A stretch of 64,000 nucleotides of DNA, taken from NCBI RefSeq assembly GCF_011250565.1, contig NZ_JAANMS010000004.1, forward strand, positions 62,001 through 126,000. The letters run 5' to 3'. The notes beneath the pieces were generated by a model. That model did no database searches. It was not told where the DNA came from and worked only from the letters and a program-made list of their open reading frames with translations. Positions 8,723 through 17,067 of this stretch are shown here, piece by piece. A program made the position numbers and the translations under genes. Source of the stretch: Nocardioides sp. IC4_145. Lineage in GTDB: Bacteria > Actinomycetota > Actinomycetes > Propionibacteriales > Nocardioidaceae. Position 1 is the first letter of the stretch; each line of letters starts with the position of its first letter.

Positions 8723-10891
8723 ATGACTGAAGAGACCGATCTCGACGTGATCGCCGCCGACCTCCTCGACGGCACCATCGAGGGGCAGACGGAAGATCAG
8801 ACCCCCGAGCAGACGGCGCTCGACAAGAAGATCAACCAGCACTTTGCCGGCCTCGTGGTCCGCAAGGACCTCGTCAAGGCCGTCAAGGGCAACGCGATCG
8901 TGCCCTCCTACGTCCTGGAGTACCTCCTTGGCCAGTACGCGGCCTCGGACGACGAAGCCACCATCCAGGCCGGCATCGACTCGGTGCGCAAGATCCTCGC
9001 CGACCACTACGTCCAACGGAACCAGTCCGAGCTGGTGAAGTCGACGATCAAGGAACGCGGGCGCTACAAGATCATCGACAAGGTCTCTGTCTCTCTCAAC
9101 GACAAGGACGATCGGTACGAGGCAGAGTTCTCGAACCTCGGCATCAAGGGAGTAGTCGTGGAGTCGGCCACGATCAACGCTCACCCCAAGCTCCTCGTCG
9201 GCGGCGTCTGGTGCATCTGCGACATCGACTACTTCCACTTCGACGACGCCCGCGTCGTGCCCTGGCAACTCGGCTCGCTGAAGCCGATTCAGCTCTCGAA
9301 CTTCGACTTCGACAGCTACACCACCTCGCGCCGTGAGTTCACCACCGACGAGTGGATCGACCTGCTGATCCAGTCGATCGGTTTCAACCCTGCCCTGTTC
9401 GGACGTCGCGCCAAGCTCATCCAGCTCGTTCGCCTGATCCCGTTCGTCGAGCGCAACTACAACCTCGTCGAGCTCGGCCCCAAGGGCACCGGCAAGTCAC
9501 ACATCTTCTCGGAGTTCTCACCCCACGGCATGCTGATCTCCGGGGGAGAGGTAACCGTCCCCAAGCTCTTCGTGAACAACTCCAACGGTCGCATCGGCCT
9601 GGTCGGATACTGGGACGTCGTCGCATTCGACGAGTTCGCAGGCAGGAAGAAGCGCACCGACAAGGCGCTCGTCGACATCATGAAGAACTACATGGCGAAC
9701 AAGTCGTTCTCGCGCGGTGTGGAGACGCTCGGCGCAGAAGCGTCGATGGTCTTCGTCGGCAACACGTCCCACAATGTGCCGTACATGCTGAAGCACTCCG
9801 ACCTGTTCGACGAGTTGCCCGAGAGCTATCACGACGCGGCGTACCTCGACCGCCTCCACCACTTCATCCCGGGCTGGGAAGTCGACACCATCCGCGGAGA
9901 GATGTTCTCCGAGGGCTACGGCTTCGTCGTCGACTACATTGCCGAAGTCCTCAAGTCGATGCGCAACGCGGACTACTCCGACCGCTACCAGCAGCACTTC
10001 ACGCTGGGTTCGGACATCTCGACCCGCGACCGGGACGGCATCCACAAGACCTTTTCCGGACTGATGAAGATCCTCTACCCCCACGGGGAAGCGACCCAGG
10101 AGGAGATCGAGGAGACCCTGCGGTTCGCCATCGAGGGCCGCAAGCGCGTCAAGGACCAGATCCTCCGAATCGACGCCACCATGGCCGAGGTCAAGTTCGG
10201 CTACTTCGACAACGACGGCGGCTGGCACCCTGTCACCACCCTCGAAGAAGACGAGTACCCCACGCACTATCACCGCACCCGCCACGCCGAGGGCGCCGAC
10301 GCCACCGACTCAACCGGCGAGGAGGGGAGCGGCGCCACCGCCAGCGCGGCCGACGGGGTTGCGGGCACGCCTGTTAAGCCGGAGCTGTACGCCGGGCACC
10401 GCGAATACCAGGAGAACCAGCGCGGCGTCTCCTACGCCACCATGCTGATCCCGTATCTGCGGGGGGCCACCGAGATCACCCTCACCGACCCCTACATCCG
10501 CCAGTTCCATCAGGCGCGCAATCTGATGGAGTTCGTGGAAGCGCTAGCCGCGGTCAAGGACCCGGCCGACGAGGTCAAGCTCAAGCTCATAACCACCGAG
10601 TCCTCCGACGGCCCCGAGAAGGTCCAGAAGCAACTGGAGTTCCTGCTACGCGTCAAGCAGGCCGCAGCCGTCGCGGGCATCACCCTCGACGTCGAGCTCA
10701 GCGACACCATCCACGACCGGTCGATCCGCGCCAACTCCGGCTGGCGCATCAATCTCGGCCGCGGCCTCGATATCTTCCAATTCGTCTCTAACGACACCTT
10801 CGACATTGCCGCCAAGATTCAGCAGTACCGCCAAGTCAAGGCCTTCGGCATTACCTACATCAAGGAGCCGACGACCCAGCCGATCGACTAA
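8723..10891 (+). CDS. brxL: BREX AAA+ Lon-like protein BrxL
   Basis: A 722-residue protein. I chose ATG 8723 rather than an in-frame start at 8645, because the latter lies inside pglZ and AGGG sits about 9 bases before 8723. Walker A GPKGTGKS is near residue 250 and Walker B VVAFDEFAG near 299. A low-complexity linker rich in Gly, Ala, Thr and Ser (about 520-550) leads to a C-terminal Lon-like domain (GVSYATMLIPYLRGA and onward). BrxL is the signature of type 1 BREX; in characterised systems it is needed for phage exclusion but not for methylation. I do not claim protease activity. It is the last BREX gene, and no further open frame follows for 144 bases. Confidence 0.94.
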   Translation: MTEETDLDVIAADLLDGTIEGQTEDQTPEQTALDKKINQHFAGLVVRKDLVKAVKGNAIVPSYVLEYLLGQYAASDDEATIQAGIDSVRKILADHYVQRNQSELVKSTIKERGRYKIIDKVSVSLNDKDDRYEAEFSNLGIKGVVVESATINAHPKLLVGGVWCICDIDYFHFDDARVVPWQLGSLKPIQLSNFDFDSYTTSRREFTTDEWIDLLIQSIGFNPALFGRRAKLIQLVRLIPFVERNYNLVELGPKGTGKSHIFSEFSPHGMLISGGEVTVPKLFVNNSNGRIGLVGYWDVVAFDEFAGRKKRTDKALVDIMKNYMANKSFSRGVETLGAEASMVFVGNTSHNVPYMLKHSDLFDELPESYHDAAYLDRLHHFIPGWEVDTIRGEMFSEGYGFVVDYIAEVLKSMRNADYSDRYQQHFTLGSDISTRDRDGIHKTFSGLMKILYPHGEATQEEIEETLRFAIEGRKRVKDQILRIDATMAEVKFGYFDNDGGWHPVTTLEEDEYPTHYHRTRHAEGADATDSTGEEGSGATASAADGVAGTPVKPELYAGHREYQENQRGVSYATMLIPYLRGATEITLTDPYIRQFHQARNLMEFVEALAAVKDPADEVKLKLITTESSDGPEKVQKQLEFLLRVKQAAAVAGITLDVELSDTIHDRSIRANSGWRINLGRGLDIFQFVSNDTFDIAAKIQQYRQVKAFGITYIKEPTTQPID

Positions 10892-10900
10892 CTCCTCCTG

Positions 10901-10990
10901 GGTGCGCCTGATCGTCTGGCTTCACGCGCACCAGTGTGGCCGCGGCGGCTCCCGTCTCATTCGATCTCACGCAACTGGCACGGACGGGAG
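10901..10990. other. Two inverted repeats between brxL and the nuclease gene
   Basis: The 144-base gap after brxL holds GGTGCGC (10901-10907) facing GCGCACC (10926-10932), and CTCCCGTC (10949-10956) facing GACGGGAG (10983-10990). Arms are perfect but loops are long (18 and 26 bases), with no T-run. They might be a weak terminator for the BREX operon or an operator for the next gene; neither is certain. Confidence 0.3.
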
Positions 10991-11023
10991 TTGATGAGAG
11001 GGAGTAGCCGGCCGCTGGCGTCC

Positions 11024-11029
11024 TAGTGT
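11024..11029 (+). promoter_or_regulatory. Leaderless promoter -10 (TAGTGT) of the nuclease gene
   Basis: TAGTGT lies 6 bases before ATG 11036, the spacing at which actinobacterial leaderless transcripts begin on the start codon. No Shine-Dalgarno sequence precedes the ATG. The nuclease is therefore probably transcribed separately from BREX. Confidence 0.6.
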
Positions 11030-11035
11030 GGGCGC

Positions 11036-11839
11036 ATGACCGACGACGGGCTCTCCTCGGCTGACGACCTTCTCCCAGAGGACCCAGCTGAGATGCTCTT
11101 GGGCGCGGTCGGCTTCGACGCACTCAGCCCGACCGACTTCGAAGAGTTCTGCTTCGACCTGATGTCAGAGACGGGTTTCGTGAACGTCGACTGGCGGAAG
11201 GGGACGCCCAAGGAATCCTCGCCGGCCGATCGCGGGCGCGACATCGTGGCTCAGCTCGAACGCCGCGACGTTGACGGGCACCAGTATCTCGAGACGTGGT
11301 TCGTCGACTGCAAGCACTACACACGTGGAGTGCCGCCCGAAGCGTTACAAGGGACGATCGCCTGGGCCACGGCCGAGCGGCCGGACACGGTGCTGTTTGT
11401 TGCCTCAGGATTCTTCACCAACGGAGCGAAGGACTGGATCTCGAGCTTCAACCAGACGAGGCCGGCGTTCCGCGTGAGAACGTGGGAAATGCCGCAACTG
11501 CGGAGGCTGCTGGCTGACCGGATGGATCTCGCGTTCAGGCATCAGGTTGAGACGTCTGCGCTGCGTCGTGTCTCCGAAATCATGGCGGTCGAACACGAGC
11601 TGTTCGATCGGCTCTGGTACGGGCGCTCGGAGGCTTCGATTGGTGACGAGCGCCCCGAGGGCTATTCGGCGGAGATCTGGGCGACAGCACAGGCGGCCGC
11701 CCGCCGAGTTGAGGAACAGTACGGAGTCGACCTGCTCCGCAAGGACACCGAGACTCAGTTCGACTGGGGGATGCTCTCCGGGAAGATCTCTGCGATCCGC
11801 TGGGTTCTCGGGGCCGAATGGGACTTCCTCGACAGCTAG
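11036..11839 (+). CDS. Mrr-like PD-(D/E)xK restriction endonuclease
   Basis: A 267-residue protein. FDALSPTDFEEFCFDLM followed by RGRDIVAQ (Asp69) and FVDCKHY (Asp91-x-Lys93) fits the Mrr_cat nuclease fold of type IV and related restriction enzymes: an acidic residue, then D/E-x-K on the next strand. VLFVASGFF and WEMPQLRRLL are also usual in this family. The C-terminal 90 residues are not recognised and could read DNA or a partner. It follows BREX by 144 bases with its own promoter, and its 3' end faces the integrase. Modification-dependent nucleases such as BrxU often travel with BREX and catch phage with modified bases; that role here is inference. It could also be a solitary type II-like nuclease. 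Confidence 0.8.
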   Translation: MTDDGLSSADDLLPEDPAEMLLGAVGFDALSPTDFEEFCFDLMSETGFVNVDWRKGTPKESSPADRGRDIVAQLERRDVDGHQYLETWFVDCKHYTRGVPPEALQGTIAWATAERPDTVLFVASGFFTNGAKDWISSFNQTRPAFRVRTWEMPQLRRLLADRMDLAFRHQVETSALRRVSEIMAVEHELFDRLWYGRSEASIGDERPEGYSAEIWATAQAAARRVEEQYGVDLLRKDTETQFDWGMLSGKISAIRWVLGAEWDFLDS

Positions 11840-11968
11840 TGACGGCGTTCGACCGTGCCAAGACCTCCTAGTGTTAGACATCGAGAGGGCCCATTCTCGC
11901 AGACCATGAGCGGGTCGACCTCTGTCGCTGCGGTAGTCAGTCAACTTGCGTTGCTGGACTGGCGCCCG

Positions 11969-13156
11969 CTAGCCCCGAGAGGGTTGCTCGAGTTCTGTGT
12001 CAGCCTCTTTGCCCGCGTGGCGCCCGGCTGCAAAGGCAGCATCCACTGCTGCACGGGTTCGCTCCGTGCTGCTGGGCATGAGATGGGTGTATGTGCGCAA
12101 GGTGAACCCGGGGTCGCTGTGGCCGAGGTATTCGGACACGGCGCGAATCGATTCGCCGGCGTCTAGCAGCACGGAGGCGTACCAGTGGCGTAGAGCGTGC
12201 ATGCCGTTGTCACGCGATTGCTCGATGCCCACATGGGCTTGGCCGGGCTTCCAGAGCCGTGTGTTGAAGTAGTTGCGGTTGAGGGCAGAACGCTCGCGTG
12301 TGGTGAGTATGAGCCCTGCGCTCGACTTCTTGTCCGCCTGGGGCGTTCCCCACGGAAGCGTGATGCTCCGTCGCGGGTAGGTAGCGAGGTGGTTGCTGAG
12401 TTCCGTCGCGACGCTCTCGGGCAAGGGGACGGTTCGGGTCTTGTCGCCCTTCGGCAGGCCAAAGACCAGGCGGTTGCCTCCGAACACCTTGACTTGCCGC
12501 CTGACCTCCACAACTCCGCGGAGGAAGTCGACATCCTCGACCGCGAGCCCAAATACCTCGCCTTGGCGTAGTCCCAGCCCCGATCCCAACGTGACTGCGA
12601 TCCTGTACTGCGGCGGAAGCGCGTCGTGCATGGAGGAGACCCACTCGGTCGGCCAAGGCACCACCTTGCGGCGCGACGTTGCGGGTCTTGTCACTGAACT
12701 CGCTTTGCACGGATTCTTGGCAATCATGTCGTCGTCGACCGCAGCCGAGAAGATGGCAGACACGTTAGAGAAGATGACGCGCCTGTAGGTCTCGGCCATC
12801 TCCATCGACCGTAGGAGCTTCTGGATGGTCGACGGCTTGATCTGTCGCAGCTCGAGGTGTCCTAGCGTCGGGAACACATGGAGCCTGAGTCGCAATTCGG
12901 TCGCCTCGTAGGTCAGCGGACTGAAGGTCCGACTGTCGAGCCACTCCTCGGCATAGGCGCGAAATGAGATCCTGCCGGCGTCGACATCAAGGTAGGTTCC
13001 ACGAAGTTTGTCCGCCTCGACCGTGTTGCGGAACGCAACCGCCTCGGCCTTGCGTCGGAAGGTCTTACGACGCTGCCGCCCCTCGGGATCTCGGTAGTTG
13101 ACGACGTAGCGAGGGCTGCCGTCGTCGGATGGTCTCCCAGAGCTAATGCTTGCCAT
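11969..13156 (-). CDS. Tyrosine recombinase/integrase of the island
   Basis: A 395-residue phage-type integrase. An N-terminal AP2-like arm-binding region (YVVNYRDPEGRQRRKTF) is followed by a SAM-like core-binding domain (about 65-165) and a catalytic domain with all main residues: Arg197 (GLGLRQGE), His320 and Arg323 (MHALRHWYASVLL), His346 (YLGHSDPG) and Tyr356 (LRTYTHL). The enzyme looks intact. It converges with the nuclease gene, and an excisionase-type HTH gene lies just upstream on the same strand. This layout marks the right end of an integrated element carrying the BREX genes. No tRNA gene was found next to it; the integration target remains uncertain. Confidence 0.93.
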   Translation of the reverse strand: MASISSGRPSDDGSPRYVVNYRDPEGRQRRKTFRRKAEAVAFRNTVEADKLRGTYLDVDAGRISFRAYAEEWLDSRTFSPLTYEATELRLRLHVFPTLGHLELRQIKPSTIQKLLRSMEMAETYRRVIFSNVSAIFSAAVDDDMIAKNPCKASSVTRPATSRRKVVPWPTEWVSSMHDALPPQYRIAVTLGSGLGLRQGEVFGLAVEDVDFLRGVVEVRRQVKVFGGNRLVFGLPKGDKTRTVPLPESVATELSNHLATYPRRSITLPWGTPQADKKSSAGLILTTRERSALNRNYFNTRLWKPGQAHVGIEQSRDNGMHALRHWYASVLLDAGESIRAVSEYLGHSDPGFTLRTYTHLMPSSTERTRAAVDAAFAAGRHAGKEADTELEQPSRG

Positions 13157-13261
13157 GGCAGCCCTCGGCAGCGTCGGACCGGGTGACCAAACATGCTGAT
13201 GAGCATCTGCTCGCTGGTGGCGATGGAGTCGATTCCGGGTCAGGCTGATGGCCTGTCGGGA

Positions 13262-13537
13262 TCACTGATTCTCCTCGAGTCGCACCGTCCAATTGATCAC
13301 GGTTGCTGCCCGCCAGCGCAGGTGCTTGCCGACACGGAAGCCGGCCGGGCCGTAACCTGTCGTCCGCCAGGAGTAGATGGTCTGCTTTGTCACGCCAAGG
13401 TAGGAAGCGACATCGTCGATGTCCCACAACTCTTGGGCCTCGACCAGCCTGGGTGCCCGGCTTCCGCGGTCTCCGCGCCGCCGCGGCCCAAAGATTCCCG
13501 GTTCCATAGCCGGCACGTTCGAGTTCGTTGCCATCAT
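13262..13537 (-). CDS. Excisionase-like MerR/HTH_17 DNA-binding protein
   Basis: A 91-residue protein. I place the start at ATG 13537 because GAGGAGG (13544-13550) sits 6 bases upstream; a longer frame from 13582 lacks a ribosome site. The C-terminal half is a winged helix-turn-helix of the excisionase type: WDIDDVASYLGVTKQTIYSW, followed by a wing with GKHLRW. Such proteins bend DNA at attachment sites and control direction of integrase reactions, or act as small regulators. Its stop is about 105 bases upstream of the integrase start, so the two may be co-transcribed. An alternative start at 13534 is possible. Confidence 0.8.
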   Translation of the reverse strand: MMATNSNVPAMEPGIFGPRRRGDRGSRAPRLVEAQELWDIDDVASYLGVTKQTIYSWRTTGYGPAGFRVGKHLRWRAATVINWTVRLEENQ

Positions 13538-13770
13538 CCAGCCCCTCCTCGCGGCGTTGACGGACAGTTGGTCTACGGGCACCTATGTCCGACGGCGGCA
13601 TGGGAGCGATCACGTCGGCGGAAACGATGTGGCAGCAAGATGACTCGGGCATCGCGGCGGTGGTTGCCCAACTGTGCGATGCCAGGCTGGTGGCTCGGGC
13701 AACCGACCCGGGCCGCGACCTACCCGAAGAGTCCCCTGAGGACCGTGTGGCAGGAGATGGCGCTACCCAA

Positions 13771-13788
13771 ATTTGTACCGGATTTGTA
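13771..13788. other. Helically phased ATTTGTA direct repeat, candidate attachment/arm site
   Basis: ATTTGTA occurs at 13771-13777 and again at 13782-13788, 11 bases apart (one helical turn), in an A/T-rich patch between the excisionase gene and glnA. Phased heptamers are usual for integrase arm or Xis sites. The attachment core itself is not identified, because the left end of the island is outside the window. Confidence 0.35.
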
Positions 13789-13811
13789 ACAGACGAGCGG
13801 CTACCAACAGC

Positions 13812-13851
13812 AAACGCCGCCGAACGACCAAAAGGTCGCTCGGCGGCGTTT
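13812..13851. terminator. Strong hairpin downstream of glnA
   Basis: Two 18-base arms (13812-13829 and 13834-13851) pair with one mismatch around an AAAA loop. On the minus strand it lies 67 bases after the glnA stop and could end glnA transcription; TTT follows in both directions. A second imperfect hairpin (13875-13903, 10-base arms with one G-T pair) lies closer to the stop. Confidence 0.65.
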
Positions 13852-13917
13852 GTGCAGGTCAGCGGCTGTTCTTTGCGGTCGTTCGGCGTTGCTGAATGAC
13901 CGCAGCCGGAGGCCCGG

Positions 13918-15342
13918 TTAGATGTCGTAATACAGCTCGAACTCGTGCGGGTGGGGACGGGCCTGGACGGGCGCGATCTCCTGCGTCCGCTTGAAGTCGA
14001 TCCAGGTCTCGATCAGGTCCGGCGTGAAGACGTTGCCGGCGGTGAGGAACTCGTGGTCGGCCTCGAGGGAGTCGAGGACCTGGTCCAGGCGCGTGGGCAC
14101 CTGGTCGATGTCGGCCATCTCGTCCGGCGGGAGCTCGTAGATGTCCTTGTCGATCGGCGCGGCCGGCTCGATCTTGTTCTTGATGCCGTCGAGGCCGGCG
14201 AGCAGCAGCGCCGAGAAGGCGAGGTAGGGGTTCGCCGACGGGTCGGGGCAGCGGAACTCGATGCGCTTGGCCTTCGGGTTCGAGCCGGTGATCGGGATGC
14301 GGACGCAGGCCGAGCGGTTGCGCTGGGAGTAGACCAGCGAGATCGGGGCCTCGAAGCCGGGGACCAGGCGGTGGTAGGAGTTCACCGTCGGGTTGGTGAA
14401 GGCCAGCAGCGACGGGGCGTGCTTGAGGATGCCGCCGATGTAGTAGCGCGCCATGTCCGAGAGGCCGGCGTACCCGGTCTCGTCGTAGAAGAGCGGCTCG
14501 CCGTTGTTCCAGATCGACTGGTGGCAGTGCATGCCCGAGCCGTTGTCGCCGAAGATCGGCTTCGGCATGAAGGTCGCGGTCTTGCCGTTGCGCCAGGCGA
14601 CGTTCTTGACGATGTACTTGAACTTCATGACGTCGTCGGCGGCCTGGAGCAGCTCGCTGAAGCGGTAGTTGATCTCCGCCTGGCCGGCGGTGCCGACCTC
14701 GTGGTGGGCACGCTCGACCTGGAGGCCGGCACGCTCCATCTCGATGACCATCTCGTCGCGCAGCTCGCCGAAGTGGTCGGTCGGCGCGACGGGGAAGTAG
14801 CCGCCCTTGTACTTCACCTTGTAGCCGCGGTTGTCGTTCTCGAACGCGTCACCGGTGTTCCACGCGCCGGCTGAGGAGTTGATCTCGTAGTAGCCGGCGT
14901 TGGCCTTGGTCTCGAACCGCACGTTGTCGAAGACGTAGAACTCCGCCTCGGGAGCGAAGTACGCCGTGTCGCCGATGCCGGTGGTCGCGAGGTACGCCAT
15001 CGCCTTGCGCGCGATGTTGCGCGGGTCGCGGGAGTAGGCCTCACCGGTGAGCGGGTCGTGGATGAAGAAGTTCACGACGAGCGTCTTGGCGCTGCGGAAC
15101 GGGTCGAGGTACGCGGTGGTCGGGTCCGGGAACAGCGACATGTCGGACTCGTGGATGGCCTGGAAGCCGCGGATCGAGGAGCCGTCGAAGCTCAGCCCGT
15201 CCTCGAAGACGCTCTGGTCGAACGCTCCGGCCGGCACGGTGAAGTGCTGCATGATGCCCGGCAGGTCGCAGAAGCGGACGTCGATCATCTCGACGCCCTC
15301 GTCCTTGATGTATGCGAGCAGCTCGTCGCTGTTCTGGAACAT
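13918..15342 (-). CDS. glnA: Glutamine synthetase type I (GlnA1)
   Basis: A 474-residue enzyme making glutamine from glutamate, ammonia and ATP. I set the start at ATG 15342, with AGGAGG (15347-15352) 4 bases upstream; frames reaching 15513 are read-through. Family motifs are present: [31 protein letters not shown] and the metal/ATP-site segment [10 protein letters not shown]. Tyr402 in DIYELPPDE matches the adenylylation site of the GSI-beta class, so activity is probably also controlled by GlnE. It is the mycobacterial glnA1 orthologue by synteny: RDD, DUF4191, lipA and lipB genes follow beyond it. A GlnR-type operator lies 111-148 bases upstream. Confidence 0.97.
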   Translation of the reverse strand: MFQNSDELLAYIKDEGVEMIDVRFCDLPGIMQHFTVPAGAFDQSVFEDGLSFDGSSIRGFQAIHESDMSLFPDPTTAYLDPFRSAKTLVVNFFIHDPLTGEAYSRDPRNIARKAMAYLATTGIGDTAYFAPEAEFYVFDNVRFETKANAGYYEINSSAGAWNTGDAFENDNRGYKVKYKGGYFPVAPTDHFGELRDEMVIEMERAGLQVERAHHEVGTAGQAEINYRFSELLQAADDVMKFKYIVKNVAWRNGKTATFMPKPIFGDNGSGMHCHQSIWNNGEPLFYDETGYAGLSDMARYYIGGILKHAPSLLAFTNPTVNSYHRLVPGFEAPISLVYSQRNRSACVRIPITGSNPKAKRIEFRCPDPSANPYLAFSALLLAGLDGIKNKIEPAAPIDKDIYELPPDEMADIDQVPTRLDQVLDSLEADHEFLTAGNVFTPDLIETWIDFKRTQEIAPVQARPHPHEFELYYDI

Positions 15343-15452
15343 TCGTCCTCCTGTGGCTGCGACGTGGGGCCGGCAGCCGGCGAAAATCTGTGGGGTCGTG
15401 ACGGCCGGGGCGGCACTGCACCGGACGACTGCCGCCACCCTGCTCGGGGGCG

Positions 15453-15490
15453 GTTTCTCGACCATATCCAGATTGTTTCCGCCGTGTAAC
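15453..15490 (-). promoter_or_regulatory. GlnR-type nitrogen operator of glnA
   Basis: Read on the glnA strand: GTTAC, 6 bases, GAAAC, 6 bases, GATAT, 6 bases, GAAAC. The established actinobacterial GlnR pattern is gTnAc-n6-GaAAc repeated with n6. Three of four half-sites match closely, the third is weak (GATAT), and every spacing is exactly 6. GlnR would activate or repress glnA according to nitrogen supply. Confidence 0.8.
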
Positions 15491-15526
15491 AGGTGTCCCG
15501 CGGTCCAGCCCACCCGCGCCTCCGCC

Positions 15527-15532
15527 TAGGCT
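15527..15532 (+). promoter_or_regulatory. Leaderless promoter -10 (TAGGCT) of the RDD gene
   Basis: TAGGCT sits 6 bases before GTG 15539 with no ribosome site, the leaderless arrangement seen at many genes of this window. Confidence 0.6.
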
Positions 15533-15538
15533 CGGACC

Positions 15539-15958
15539 GTGACGAGCGCAGCCGCGGGGACCCCGTTCGAGACCGCGACCTGGGCACGACGCATCGCCGC
15601 CCTGCTCGTCGACTGGCTCGCCTCGACGCTGGTCGTCATCGCGTTCATCGGGCTCGAGGACTACGCCGCGACCGGCAGTCCTGCGCCGGCGTACGTCCTG
15701 GTCGTGTACGTCGTGGAGTCGGCGCTGCTGACCTGGGCCGCCGGGGGGAGCTTCGGCAAGCTCGCCACCCGGCTGCGCGTCGTGCGGGCCGACCTCGGCA
15801 CCCGGCCGCTCAACCCGTTCGTGCTCCTGGCGCGCCAGGTCGGCATCGCGCTGGTCATCCCCCCGCTGGTCTACCGCCCGGACGGACGCGGCCTGCACGA
15901 CGTGATGGCCGGGACCGCCACCGTCACCCTGCAGACGTACCGCTCGCTCGGCCGCTGA
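15539..15958 (+). CDS. RDD-family membrane protein
   Basis: A 139-residue protein starting at GTG. It has the RDD signature (ARRIAALLVDWLASTLVVIAF, with the Arg-Asp pair in the first membrane helix), further hydrophobic helices near residues 50-70 and 100-118, and GRGLHDVMAGT near the end, all usual for the family. Function is unknown; some RDD proteins are implicated in ion or small-molecule transport. It is the positional counterpart of Rv2219A beside glnA1 in M. tuberculosis. It diverges from glnA and is read from its own leaderless promoter. Confidence 0.85.
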   Translation: MTSAAAGTPFETATWARRIAALLVDWLASTLVVIAFIGLEDYAATGSPAPAYVLVVYVVESALLTWAAGGSFGKLATRLRVVRADLGTRPLNPFVLLARQVGIALVIPPLVYRPDGRGLHDVMAGTATVTLQTYRSLGR

Positions 15959-15961
15959 GGC

Positions 15962-15993
15962 CCTGCGTGACCGGGTCGTGACCCGCGCGCAGG
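15962..15993 (+). terminator. Hairpin after the RDD gene
   Basis: CCTGCG (15962-15967) pairs with CGCAGG (15988-15993), and inside them CGGGTC pairs with GACCCG. TTT follows at once. It lies 3 bases past the RDD stop and suits a terminator. Confidence 0.5.
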
Positions 15994-16059
15994 TTTGGGG
16001 GCGGGGGAGCGCGGGCCATGCTGGAGACGTCAGCCTCCCTTCCGCGAAAGGCCCCTCAC

Positions 16060-16971
16060 GTGATCCGTCGTCCTCGCACCCGCCGCCTCCTCGCCGCCGT
16101 GGCGGTTGCTCCGCTCCTCTCCGCCGCCCTCGTCGCCTGCGGTGGTGACGGGGACAGCGAGGAGGCCAGCGACCCGGCGGCCAGCAGCAGCGCGAGCAGC
16201 GAGCCCGACGCGGACGCCGCTGCCGAGAGCGACAGCGACGGTGCCGACGACCTCGAGGAGGGCCAGGAGGTCCCGGCCGCGCAGTTCGTCGACCTCGTCG
16301 GCGCCGGCGTCGAGGCGTCCACGACCGCGAAGCTGAGCACCAGCACCACCTTCGGCGGCACGAAGGTCACCGGCACGGGCGTCATCGACTACACCCAGAC
16401 GCCGGCGGCCATCGAGATGGACCAGGACTTCGGCGGCGGCACCACCAAGGTGATCTCCGTGGACGGCATCAGCTACGTGAACCTCGGCGACCTCAGCCAG
16501 GGCAAGTACTGGAAGGTCGACCCCGCCGACCCGAACGGTCCGTTCGCCGAGCTCGGCATGGACGAGATGCTCCAGCAGAGCGACCCTGTCGCCTCGCTGC
16601 AGGCGATGGAGAAGGGCATCGAGAAGGTCGTCTACGTCGGCGAGGAGGACGTCGACGGCCGCGACCTCGACCACTTCGAGATGACCGTCGACCTCGGGGC
16701 CGCCATGGAGAGCCTCGGCGGCGACCTGCCGAAGTCCGCGCTGCAGGGCATGCCCGAGGCGCTGACGTACGACGTGTGGCTGGACGAGGAGGGCCGGTTC
16801 GGCCAGATGGTGATGGAGATGCCGGTCATGGGTCAGTCCTCGACGACCGAGATGGTCATCGACGACTGGGGCACCGACGTCACCATCGAGGCGCCGCCGG
16901 CCAGCGAGGTCACCGAGATGCCCGACCCGAGCCAGATGATGGGCCAGATGGCGCCCTCGCCGACCGCCTGA
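16060..16971 (+). CDS. Secreted lipoprotein, LppX/LprAFG-like (LolA-type fold)
   Basis: A 303-residue protein. I chose GTG 16060, preceded by GAAAGG 8 bases upstream; an ATG at 16018 would place extra residues before the signal peptide. The signal sequence ends in the lipobox LVAC (Cys27), so it is a membrane-anchored lipoprotein. A Ser/Ala/Asp-rich linker (about 28-75) leads to a beta-rich domain with regular strands (TKVTGTGVIDY, KVISVDGISYVNLG), as in the LppX/LprG family that carries lipids or hydrophobic molecules in mycobacteria. The name rests on general pattern, not on diagnostic residues. It runs convergent to the DUF4191 gene. Confidence 0.7.
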   Translation: MIRRPRTRRLLAAVAVAPLLSAALVACGGDGDSEEASDPAASSSASSEPDADAAAESDSDGADDLEEGQEVPAAQFVDLVGAGVEASTTAKLSTSTTFGGTKVTGTGVIDYTQTPAAIEMDQDFGGGTTKVISVDGISYVNLGDLSQGKYWKVDPADPNGPFAELGMDEMLQQSDPVASLQAMEKGIEKVVYVGEEDVDGRDLDHFEMTVDLGAAMESLGGDLPKSALQGMPEALTYDVWLDEEGRFGQMVMEMPVMGQSSTTEMVIDDWGTDVTIEAPPASEVTEMPDPSQMMGQMAPSPTA

Positions 16972-16985
16972 CGGCGTACGAACGG

Positions 16986-17034
16986 GAACTGGGGAGGTCC
17001 TCCCGCACCAGGTGCGGGGGGACCTCCCCAGTTC
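16986..17034. terminator. Long bidirectional hairpin between convergent genes
   Basis: A 14-base perfect outer stem (GAACTGGGGAGGTC, with its complement ending at 17032) continues into an imperfect inner stem around CTCCCGCACC/GGTGCGGG. It lies between the stops of the lipoprotein and DUF4191 genes and can serve both. No clear T-run follows. Confidence 0.7.
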
Positions 17035-17067
17035 TGTGTCTGTCGGGGCCGACCGGGGCTGGCTTGC

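Noticed and set aside
13585..13899. A 104-residue open frame on + between the excisionase gene and glnA
   Set aside because: It runs across the ATTTGTA repeat and the hairpins, has no ribosome site or leaderless -10, and its sequence resembles no known family.
13583..13917. tRNA gene or tRNA 3' fragment as integration site
   Set aside because: No T-arm pattern with matching acceptor stem could be found; the island seems not to use a tRNA at this end.
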